Positions 1 through 5,801 of a stretch of 9,475 bases of DNA are shown piece by piece. Positions within the stretch are counted from its first letter, which is position 1. Each line of letters begins with the position of its first letter. The notes under the pieces were generated by a model that was given only the letters and a program-made list of their open reading frames with translations, ran no database searches and was not told the DNA's origin. The DNA is from Oscillospiraceae bacterium (GTDB lineage: Bacteria; Bacillota; Clostridia; Oscillospirales; Oscillospiraceae), in NCBI GenBank assembly GCA_031266955.1, contig JAISAA010000106.1, positions 1 through 9,475 of the forward strand. Direction: 5' to 3'. The translations under genes were made by a program, and so were the position numbers.

Positions 1-1164
1 GCAATTTTCCGCCGTCACCGTTACGGTGATGGTTTGCCCGACGTCTTCCGAAACGAGCGTGTAGCTTTGCTCCGTCGCGTCGTTGATTCCGGTATCGTCG
101 TGCTTCCATTGGTAGGAGAAGAGTCCAAATTCTGTTACGCCAATGTTGTCCGGCTCGAAAGTAAGGTCGCGTGTATTTGCCGTCAAGGTTTCGCCGTAGG
201 TGGGCGCGCCGGTGATTGTGACCTCGCCGGTAAGCGCCGGTATCAGGGGGATAAAACCTGTATTCGAGTCATTTGCATACGCGATGCCTTTCTGGCCATC
301 TTGCTCATCCCATACCGCTGTTGTGCTGGCGGGCGAAAGGGAGATGTCCGTTGGCGTGCCGTTCTCGTACCCCGTATTGCCCGCAGCTTTGTTCCACGCG
401 ATAACGACGCCTGTGCCGCTCGCGCCGGTAAAGCCCGGCCCGGTGGTATTGCTAGTCAAAAGAATCACATTGTCGGAGCCGGTAATGCCGCTTCCGTAGG
501 CGAACACAAGACCGCCGCTTACCGTTACGGTGACGGAACCGTTGACTCCAAAAATACCGTAGCCCCGTGTATTGGTGACTGTGCCCCCGCTGACCGTAAC
601 GTTGGCGCCGACGACATAGATGGCGGTGCCCGTCGCTGTGCTGACCGTAGCCTCATCCTTCACTTCCACATTGCCGCGTGAATCGATGGCAATGCCGTTA
701 CCTCCCATCGCCTGCACCTTTCCCGTACCGCTTATCGTAACAGTGGAGCGGTTGCTGATGGATTTAATAACGTGTGTGCCAGCGGACGAGCTGCTTATCG
801 AGCCGCCTGTGCCCACCTCAAACGCGCCGTTGTCGGATAGCTGGATCAAGCCGTAGCTGGAAAACCCGTTGTCGGAATACGTGGCTTGCCAAAGCACTTT
901 GACGTTCGCAGGGATATTCAGCGTAAGCAATTCGCTCACGCCGGTTTTGCTGCCGGTAACGGTAACGGTATCAGCACCGTTACTTTTCGCGCTGTTTATC
1001 ACGGTTTGGATGTTGCCTTCGATAGTTCTGACGTCTTGGGTTTGGAGTAATTCGATAACAAAGGGAGGGTCTGCCGCGTTCGTCGCCAATGAAAACACAA
1101 ATAAAAGGGTCAATACCGTCGCCGCCGCAATCCGCAAGGGTAAAAAGCTCCTCTTTGTTTTCAT
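1..1164 (-). CDS. Secreted surface protein with beta-helix-like repeats and Ig-like domain (3' end outside window)
   Basis: This minus-strand frame is open for 388 codons from the ATG at 1164 to the window edge, so only the N-terminal part is seen. Residues 1-31 form a typical signal peptide: basic start (MKTKRS), hydrophobic core (AAATVLTLLFVFSLA) and a likely cleavage near TNAA. Residues of roughly 35-95 contain IQTVINSAKSNGADTVTV, the kind of opening seen in right-handed beta-helix proteins. Residues 95-240 carry loose repeats such as GGNGIAI, GTAIYVV, VTVSGGTV and VTVSGGLV. From about residue 310 an Ig-like domain follows (VTITGAPTYGETLTA, then FSYQWK and YTLVSEDVGQTITVTVTA), a type common in large extracellular proteins of Clostridia. 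The start is supported by GGAGGT 8 nt upstream. Anchor (LPXTG, S-layer homology) and total length are not visible. Adhesion or surface display is inferred; no enzymatic residue was recognised. Its promoter region lies in or beyond the inverted-repeat segment 1189-1362. Confidence 0.82.
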   Translation of the reverse strand, partial: MKTKRSFLPLRIAAATVLTLLFVFSLATNAADPPFVIELLQTQDVRTIEGNIQTVINSAKSNGADTVTVTGSKTGVSELLTLNIPANVKVLWQATYSDNGFSSYGLIQLSDNGAFEVGTGGSISSSSAGTHVIKSISNRSTVTISGTGKVQAMGGNGIAIDSRGNVEVKDEATVSTATGTAIYVVGANVTVSGGTVTNTRGYGIFGVNGSVTVTVSGGLVFAYGSGITGSDNVILLTSNTTGPGFTGASGTGVVIAWNKAAGNTGYENGTPTDISLSPASTTAVWDEQDGQKGIAYANDSNTGFIPLIPALTGEVTITGAPTYGETLTANTRDLTFEPDNIGVTEFGLFSYQWKHDDTGINDATEQSYTLVSEDVGQTITVTVTAENC

Positions 1165-1172
1165 TTTGCCTG

Positions 1173-1178
1173 ACCTCC
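1173..1178 (-). promoter_or_regulatory. Ribosome binding site of surface protein
   Basis: The minus strand reads GGAGGT, 8 nt before the ATG at 1164. This fixes the start of the secreted protein and lies just outside the left inverted-repeat site, so inversion of the segment would not alter it. Confidence 0.8.
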
Positions 1179-1188
1179 GCTTTTTCTC

Positions 1189-1218
1189 AATGTAACCTGC
1201 TTCGCAGAGTGTTACATT
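1189..1218 (+). repeat. Left 30-bp recombination-site-like inverted repeat (IRL)
   Basis: The plus strand reads aatgtaacctgc, then ttcgcag, then agtgttacatt. Its reverse complement matches the site at 1333-1362 over the first 18 bases and the last 8, with differences confined to a 4-base patch in the outer half. It is also an internal palindrome (aatgtaac/gttacatt), as expected for a site bound by two recombinase monomers flanking a crossover core. The inner half and the core are identical between the two copies, so inversion would regenerate the same two sites. It sits in the 5' leader region of the surface protein gene. Confidence 0.75.
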
Positions 1219-1223
1219 ACCCG

Positions 1224-1229
1224 ATTATC
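1224..1229 (-). promoter_or_regulatory. Possible -10 element towards the surface protein
   Basis: The minus strand reads TGATAAT, a five-of-six match to the sigma-A -10 hexamer, placed so that transcription would start around the left site and run into the surface protein gene. No good -35 hexamer lies 16-18 nt upstream (CCGCTT at 17 nt), so this is weak and would need an activator or be spurious. Confidence 0.25.
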
Positions 1230-1326
1230 ATTGAGTTCGCAGTTGTAAGCGGCGGAAAGCTTCACTTGCCGCGGGACGAAAAACAAGAATTGCGGCGGCA
1301 TAAAACCCGGTAAACGGAATAGCAAA

Positions 1327-1368
1327 AACGCCAATGTAACACTCTGCGAAATGTGTTACATTGGCGTT
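1327..1368 (+). repeat. Perfect 16-bp stem-loop over right site, in recombinase leader
   Basis: The arms aacgccaatgtaacac (1327-1342) and gtgttacattggcgtt (1353-1368) are perfect reverse complements around a 10-nt loop. The structure contains the right 30-bp site and ends 7 nt before the recombinase ribosome binding site, so it would form a strong hairpin in any recombinase mRNA that begins inside the segment. The left arm lies partly inside the proposed invertible segment: its outermost aacgcc would be replaced after inversion, shortening the stem to about 10 bp. Confidence 0.7.
1333..1362 (+). repeat. Right 30-bp recombination-site-like inverted repeat (IRR)
   Basis: The plus strand reads aatgtaacact, then ctgcgaa, then atgtgttacatt. 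This is the inverted partner of 1189-1218: the inner arm (aatgtaacact) and asymmetric core (ctgcgaa) are identical between copies, while the outer arms differ at four bases. The asymmetric core means that recombination between the two sites would give inversion rather than deletion. It is located 29 nt upstream of the recombinase start codon. Confidence 0.75.
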
Positions 1369-1375
1369 CATATCA

Positions 1376-1383
1376 AAAGGAGG
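1376..1383 (+). promoter_or_regulatory. Ribosome binding site of the recombinase
   Basis: The sequence AAAGGAGG lies 8 nt before the ATG at 1392. This selects 1392 over the in-frame upstream ATG at 1353, which falls inside the stem-loop and lacks a ribosome site. Confidence 0.85.
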
Positions 1384-1391
1384 AATTCATT

Positions 1392-1967
1392 ATGGCGGTT
1401 ACTCAACCGGTTCGCAGCAAGCATCAAGTCCGCGAATTGGCGGCTTACTACCTCAAACGCGGCGAAATCCGCAACCACGTTCTCATCGTGATGGGCGTCC
1501 ACACCGCGCTGCGCATTGGCGACCTCTTGCGCTTGACGTGGGACGACATTTACGACTTTGAGCGCGGGAGAGTCCGCGACAGCGTAAGCGTTACCGAAAA
1601 AAAGACCGGCAAATCCAAGACCGTTGCCCTCAACGACCGTATCCGCTCAGCTCTTGCGCTGTACGCTCCCGCGGCGAAACGCGGAAAAGCGCTCATTGAG
1701 AGCCGAAAAGGAACGGGCAGGGCTATCAGCCGTATTCAGGCTTACCGCCTCATCAGAGCCGCAGCCGAAGCGCTCGGCTTCATTGCGCGCGTGTCCTGCC
1801 ATTCGCTGCGCAAGACGTTTGGCTATCACGCTTGGAAGTCGGGCGCGAGCCCGGCGGTCATTATGGACATATACAACCACTCCTCTTTTTCCGTCACGAG
1901 GCGTTATCTCGGCGTCTCGCAGGACGACAGGGACGAGGTGTACCGAAAGCTCGCCGGGGTCGTCTGA
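1392..1967 (+). CDS. Small tyrosine recombinase (FimB/FimE-like size), candidate DNA invertase
   Basis: This 191-residue protein is almost entirely a phage-integrase-type catalytic domain. The conserved set is present: R41 (HTALRIGDLLRLTW), the beta-hairpin lysine K70/K71 (TEKKTGKSK), H137 and R140 (CHSLRKTF), H163 (YNHSS) and the nucleophile Y172 (VTRRYLG). It should break and rejoin DNA through a 3'-phosphotyrosine link. It lacks the N-terminal arm- and core-binding domains of phage integrases and XerC/D, so it resembles the ~200-residue fimbrial invertases FimB and FimE. The start at 1392 is set by AAAGGAGG. It is the only plus-strand gene, divergent from the surface protein and 29 bp from the right inverted site, which suggests that it inverts the segment 1189-1362. 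It could instead be a remnant of an integrative element acting elsewhere. It is convergent with the GH2 gene, with only 41 bp between their stop codons. Confidence 0.88.
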   Translation: MAVTQPVRSKHQVRELAAYYLKRGEIRNHVLIVMGVHTALRIGDLLRLTWDDIYDFERGRVRDSVSVTEKKTGKSKTVALNDRIRSALALYAPAAKRGKALIESRKGTGRAISRIQAYRLIRAAAEALGFIARVSCHSLRKTFGYHAWKSGASPAVIMDIYNHSSFSVTRRYLGVSQDDRDEVYRKLAGVV

Positions 1968-2008
1968 GCTTGCCGACGATGTCAGTATATCACAGGCTTC
2001 GGAGGAAT

Positions 2009-5000
2009 TCAACAGCTTTCAAATTTTGTTTTTTGTGGGCGGCAGCCTCGCGCCTGCCGCCCGATATTCCACCCGCCGAGCGTGAATACCGGCAGGAGGC
2101 TGCCGCGCGCGAGGCTCGCCCTGAGCTCCGCCGTTACGGACGCCGTTTCGCCGGGCATCAGCGTGAAATATCCGTCGCTGAAAAACACGGGCGGGACGTC
2201 TGTCCCGTCCGCCTCCGACGCGCTTATACTCAGCTGTACGGCGGGGATGCTTCCCGTGTTTTTGATGATAAGCTCGTATCGCGCCGTGTCGCTTTTGCCG
2301 GGCGCTGCGGTTTCGTCCGCGACTGTCAGCGTCACCTCGGCGGGCGGGAGGGTCGCGAGCGCGCGGTAATTTTGATACTCGCGCCGGTTGTGCCAATATG
2401 TGTTCTCGCCCAATACGGCGCGGTTTTCGTCGAGAAGGCGCAGGCGCAGGAACACTAGGTCCGTGCCGGACGCCGAAAAATCGAGCGCGGCGACGTACGC
2501 TCCGCTCGAATCCGCTTCCAGCCGCGCCGCGCCGTACTCCCGCGACGAGACTATCTTGCCGTACAGATCGAATATCTCGGAGACGACCGTGACGTTTTTA
2601 TACTCGCGCGGCGTGTGGTTTGCAAGCAGGATCTTGTCGTTTCGGGGGTCCCATATGGCGCGCGTCGGCTGGTTGCCGGCTTTCGCGCCGAAATAGCCGC
2701 CGTTCGTGCCGAGATACCAGTCATACGTTTGCCACATCAGGCTGGGCCACGACGATTGGCTCATCCACATTAGCAGGCCGCCGGAGCGCCGCGCGCCGAG
2801 CGCCTCGAAAAGGCCGCGGTGATGCTCGAAGTTTATCATCTGCGCCGAGCGGCAAAAGTCCTCAAAGCTCCAGGCCGCACCGGCTTCGGACGTCATCTTT
2901 TTGACGGCTTTTTTGTACTCGCGGAAAACGGGATCGGCCTCGTCCGGCATTTGGCCCTGGACGTCGTCGGCGGGGATGTCAAAATCGCCGCCGAGATAGT
3001 CTTGCACCGCGGACATATAGCTTGACGCGGGGCCGTTCATATGATAAGTCCAGTCGTGCAGCGCCCAGACCTCCGAGATGGGCCAAAGCTTTTCGGGCGC
3101 GAGGAATTTTTTAAGGCTTTTTATCTCCGGCACGTTGGGAATGCCGCGCTCAGAGCGGATGACGGGGGACGTCACATCGTCAAAATACTGCTTTATCCCG
3201 CGCGAGCCGCCCTGCCAAGCGAGGGAGTACCCGCCGCCGGAGCCGACGGGCGGCATGGCGGAGCACGGGAAATACAGCCTTGTTCCGTCGAGCGTTTCGG
3301 TGAGGCGGCGCAGCGGCTCATCGAGCTCCGGCGGAGGATTCCCCTCGTTGCGGCCGCAGTAGAGCGCGAGCGCGGCGTGCGCGCGGTATTTCTTTATCTT
3401 GTCCTCGGCGTTTTCGAGGAAGAGCGGAACATCGTTCGGGTGCGGGCCGTCAACGGGGTTGGCGAGCCAAAAGTCGTCCCAGATGAGCACGCCGTACTTA
3501 TCGCACGCGTCATAGAACGCGGGGTGATTCGTCATACCGATCCAGTTGCGGATCATCGTCATGTTCGCCTCCGCGTGGAGGCGGACCTTATCGTCGTAAG
3601 TGTCGGGGGCGTCGAGCTTCAGCCCGTCGTCCATCCCCCAGTTGCCGCCCTTCGCGACTATGCGGACGCCGTTGCAGTACAGCGTAAGCAGCCCGCCGTC
3701 TATCGGATATGAAAACTTGCGCACGCCGAATTTGAAGCTCGCTTCGCTTGCGGCGGTGTTTTGCGTTTTCACGGAAATCCGCGCCGTGTACAAAAACTGC
3801 TCTCCGTATGTATTCGGCCACCACAGGCACGGATTTTCAAGCGTTATCCCGCCGATCTCCAGCTCCCGCGTTTCGCCGGGGGCGAGCGTGAGTTTTTGGG
3901 AAAACGCGGAGTTGCCCGGCGTGATGAGCCCTTCGACGGCTGCGGTCACGGGCGCGGCTTCGAGATTCCGAACCGTGGCGCGGAAAGTCAGGCGCGCCGC
4001 CGAGCTGTCGAGCGCGAACTGACGAGTCATGCTTTGTTCGACCGCGTCCGGCGCCTCGGCGTACACGCGCAGCGCGTGTACAATAGTCGGGTATTTTCTG
4101 CCGCCGAGCTCGCGGCGCTCTATGGACTTGAACCGGATATACCGCGCCTGCCGCGGCGCGAACACGGGGAAGGGCGCGGGGCGCCCCGGTCCCCAGCTTC
4201 CCATATCGACGACGGGCAGCGCCGTCGAGCCCCGGACGCTGTCAGAAACGGCGTGGCCCTCGTATTCGTCCGTTCCGGGATTCGGCGGCGCAGTTTGTAC
4301 GCCGAACCATGGCGTCGCAATATCCCCGCCCGGGTGCGCGTCGAAATTCTCCCAAGCTTCGCCGTCGAGGGACGCTTCTATCTTGAATCTCGCGGCATAG
4401 CGGGATTCGAGGTCCGCGGCCGCGCCGCCCGGCTGGCTCCCCCATATTATCGTGACGGAGCCGACTGTTTTCGCCTCGCCGAGGTCTGTCACAAAGCTTT
4501 CTCCGTCCCGGTCCGCACCCGTGAACCCGGTATTGAGCCCGCGCGCGAGGTCCTCGGCGGCTATCGCGGCGGAGACCTCGCGTATGTCTAAATCAGTCTC
4601 TATCCACGGGTCGATAAGCTCCGCGCCGGCGCCGTAGGAGACGTGAAAATCGCCGTAGATGCCCGTGTTGCGCCCGCGGATCGTCGGCAGCCAGTCCCAG
4701 CCTACGCTGGCGTGAAGCGTCGGATTGTCGGCGCCGAGCAGCCCTCCGTTCGGGCCCGGGCCCTCGGCCAGACCCTGAGTCGTGACCTCTCCCGGCGTAT
4801 CGTTTTTATATATCAACACCGCCACAGCGTTGATCTCGCCGAAATTGACGAGCTCTGTTACGTCGAGCTTCGCGCGGATGAACGCGCCTTCTATCGTCTT
4901 TTCGCGGTTCGGCAACGCGTTCGGCAGCTTTTTTCCGTTAAAATAGACGTCCGCTTTCCAATTTATCGCGTCGAAATTCAAAAATACGCGCTCGCCGCGC

Positions 5001-5692
5001 CGGGCTTCCGGGATCGTCAAGAGCTTTCTGTACCAAAAATCCGCCGTGAAGAACGATTCGGAGACCTGGAACTGCCAATCGTCGTAGTTCGGGTCCGGTA
5101 TCGCCCCGGCCTTCAGATAAGAAACAAGCGCCGTGCCGGGGACGACGGCTGGCAGCCAGCCGGAGGCGTCATAGCCGGGAAGCGATATTTCCGACGGATC
5201 TGACGTGCGTACGCGCACGGGGAACGCGGCGTTTGCCGCGGACGCGGATTTCGTTCCATATCTGTTATCTGCTAACTGTTCACCGTTCACTGCGGTCGCC
5301 CGCTCAATATACCAGCCGCAGTCCGTGGTGTAATTCAAGTCGTTTTCGCCGAACACCTCGAGCCGCCTGACCTTATAGCACTCCCCGGAGGAGCTTCGGC
5401 ACAGCAACCGGACGTAACGCGCGGAGGCGTTTACCGCGTTCTCGTCAACGTCCGCCCAGCTTTCGGCGTCGTCTGATATGCCGATCGAATAGTCCTCCGT
5501 GCGCGCGTCGCCCCATTGTATGGCGACGCGCGAGATTTGCGTCTTGACGCCGAGATCGACGTACAGCCACTCCTCGCCGCCGCCGGCGCTTATCCATTCG
5601 CCATAGCTTTGCGTCGCGAGGTGCGCCGTCGAGTTGTAGTCCGCGGAAGAGGACGCCCACGCGGCGCGGCGGTATGCTGTGTCTTTTATCAT
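2009..5692 (-). CDS. Glycoside hydrolase family 2 protein (exo-beta-glucosaminidase/mannosidase-like) with discoidin-like domains
   Basis: This 1227-residue protein should release terminal beta-linked sugars with retention. Apparent domains: a discoidin (F5/8 C, CBM32-like) domain at about 5-115 (WLYVDLG, ARYVRLLC, RRLEVFG); the GH2 sugar-binding jelly roll at about 120-355, with GWDWLPTIRGRNTGIYGD resembling exo-glucosaminidases; a second discoidin-like segment at about 375-545 (SVTIIWG, KIEASLDGEAWENF, ARYIRFKSIERRELGG); the GH2 Ig-like domain at about 550-660; the TIM barrel at about 665-960; and one or two C-terminal beta domains at about 1010-1205. The proposed acid/base is E783 (CGRNEGNPP) and the nucleophile E848 (IRSERGIPNVPE). 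There is no signal peptide, and in-frame TGA TAA lie just before TCG and the ATG, so no longer N-terminus is possible. Substrate is uncertain between glucosamine, mannose and related sugars. The last 17 or so residues look unrelated to the domain. Confidence 0.85.
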   Translation of the reverse strand: MIKDTAYRRAAWASSSADYNSTAHLATQSYGEWISAGGGEEWLYVDLGVKTQISRVAIQWGDARTEDYSIGISDDAESWADVDENAVNASARYVRLLCRSSSGECYKVRRLEVFGENDLNYTTDCGWYIERATAVNGEQLADNRYGTKSASAANAAFPVRVRTSDPSEISLPGYDASGWLPAVVPGTALVSYLKAGAIPDPNYDDWQFQVSESFFTADFWYRKLLTIPEARRGERVFLNFDAINWKADVYFNGKKLPNALPNREKTIEGAFIRAKLDVTELVNFGEINAVAVLIYKNDTPGEVTTQGLAEGPGPNGGLLGADNPTLHASVGWDWLPTIRGRNTGIYGDFHVSYGAGAELIDPWIETDLDIREVSAAIAAEDLARGLNTGFTGADRDGESFVTDLGEAKTVGSVTIIWGSQPGGAAADLESRYAARFKIEASLDGEAWENFDAHPGGDIATPWFGVQTAPPNPGTDEYEGHAVSDSVRGSTALPVVDMGSWGPGRPAPFPVFAPRQARYIRFKSIERRELGGRKYPTIVHALRVYAEAPDAVEQSMTRQFALDSSAARLTFRATVRNLEAAPVTAAVEGLITPGNSAFSQKLTLAPGETRELEIGGITLENPCLWWPNTYGEQFLYTARISVKTQNTAASEASFKFGVRKFSYPIDGGLLTLYCNGVRIVAKGGNWGMDDGLKLDAPDTYDDKVRLHAEANMTMIRNWIGMTNHPAFYDACDKYGVLIWDDFWLANPVDGPHPNDVPLFLENAEDKIKKYRAHAALALYCGRNEGNPPPELDEPLRRLTETLDGTRLYFPCSAMPPVGSGGGYSLAWQGGSRGIKQYFDDVTSPVIRSERGIPNVPEIKSLKKFLAPEKLWPISEVWALHDWTYHMNGPASSYMSAVQDYLGGDFDIPADDVQGQMPDEADPVFREYKKAVKKMTSEAGAAWSFEDFCRSAQMINFEHHRGLFEALGARRSGGLLMWMSQSSWPSLMWQTYDWYLGTNGGYFGAKAGNQPTRAIWDPRNDKILLANHTPREYKNVTVVSEIFDLYGKIVSSREYGAARLEADSSGAYVAALDFSASGTDLVFLRLRLLDENRAVLGENTYWHNRREYQNYRALATLPPAEVTLTVADETAAPGKSDTARYELIIKNTGSIPAVQLSISASEADGTDVPPVFFSDGYFTLMPGETASVTAELRASLARGSLLPVFTLGGWNIGRQARGCRPQKTKFESC
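2037..2062. repeat. GC-rich stem-loop inside the 3' end of the GH2 gene
   Basis: The arms gggcggcag and ctgccgccc are perfect 9-bp complements around an 8-nt loop. The structure follows the last domain-like residues of the GH2 protein (GGWNI) and encodes GRQARGC. Read on the minus strand it is followed by an A-rich stretch rather than a T-tract, so it does not look like a working intrinsic terminator in either direction. It may be an altered old terminator or simply chance in GC-rich DNA. Confidence 0.5.
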
Positions 5693-5702
5693 CGATTATC
5701 AG

Positions 5703-5708
5703 TCCTTT
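5703..5708 (-). promoter_or_regulatory. Ribosome binding site of the GH2 gene
   Basis: The minus strand reads AAAGGA, 10 nt before the ATG at 5692. Together with the in-frame stops just upstream, it fixes the start that lacks a signal peptide. Confidence 0.65.
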
Positions 5709-5723
5709 GCCGATTTTGCGATA

Positions 5724-5752
5724 AGTATATCACCCGGCAGCGGCGGATACAA
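5724..5752 (-). promoter_or_regulatory. Sigma-A-type promoter for the GH2 gene
   Basis: On the minus strand, TTGTAT (5747-5752) is separated by 17 nt from TATACT (5724-5729), with an extended -10 TG one base upstream (TGATATACT). Transcription would start about 25 nt before the GH2 ATG, giving a short leader. The GH2 gene can therefore be expressed independently of the purF-glmS-uppP cluster upstream. No clear operator palindrome was found beside it. Confidence 0.7.
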
Positions 5753-5801
5753 TTGAATTTTCCCGGGATCATACGAAGGATGGGGCCCTGCGCCGCGCGC
5801 T

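Larger units (their letters stand above)
1189..1362. promoter_or_regulatory. Candidate invertible regulatory segment (phase switch)
   Basis: Two 30-bp sites in inverted orientation enclose 114 bp between a surface protein gene (minus) and a tyrosine recombinase gene (plus). This layout matches known invertible promoters such as fimS with FimB/FimE, where a recombinase flips a promoter between sites. Seen directly: the paired sites, their palindromic structure, the short non-coding interior and the divergent genes. Inferred: that the segment inverts and that it carries a promoter. No convincing sigma-A promoter was found. The best candidates, both reading towards the surface gene, are a lone GATAAT at 1224-1229 and a weak TTGCTA-17-TATGCC at 1297-1325. 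Flipping would point either one at the recombinase. Alternatives are a divergent operator for a regulator, or a recombinase autoregulation site. Confidence 0.6.

Noticed and set aside
34..681. Plus-strand open frame opposite the surface protein
   Set aside because: Its translation shows no domain and no ribosome site, while the minus strand gives a signal peptide, repeats and an Ig-like domain through the same region.
500..980. Repeated short strings such as ggtaacggt and accgttacggt as DNA repeats or CRISPR
   Set aside because: They are irregular, lie in frame within the surface protein and encode Val-Thr runs of beta strands; there is no spacer-repeat periodicity.
1353..1391. Upstream ATG at 1353 as the recombinase start
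   Set aside because: It lies within the stem-loop, has no ribosome site, and the alignment-relevant part starts after 1392, which has AAAGGAGG at ideal spacing.
1379..2011. Direct repeat ggaggaattca at 1379-1389 and 2001-2011 flanking the recombinase, as attachment sites or a target duplication
   Set aside because: An 11-base repeat is expected several times by chance in 9.5 kb, one copy is simply the ribosome site of the recombinase, and no other element boundary coincides with them.
2037..2062. Stem-loop as an intrinsic terminator between the recombinase and GH2
   Set aside because: A T-tract precedes rather than follows the stem on the plus strand, and an A-tract follows it on the minus strand, so it lacks terminator polarity in both directions.
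3041..3712. Plus-strand open frame opposite the GH2 gene
   Set aside because: The minus-strand frame holds the GH2 catalytic motifs here; the plus frame has no ribosome site or family features.
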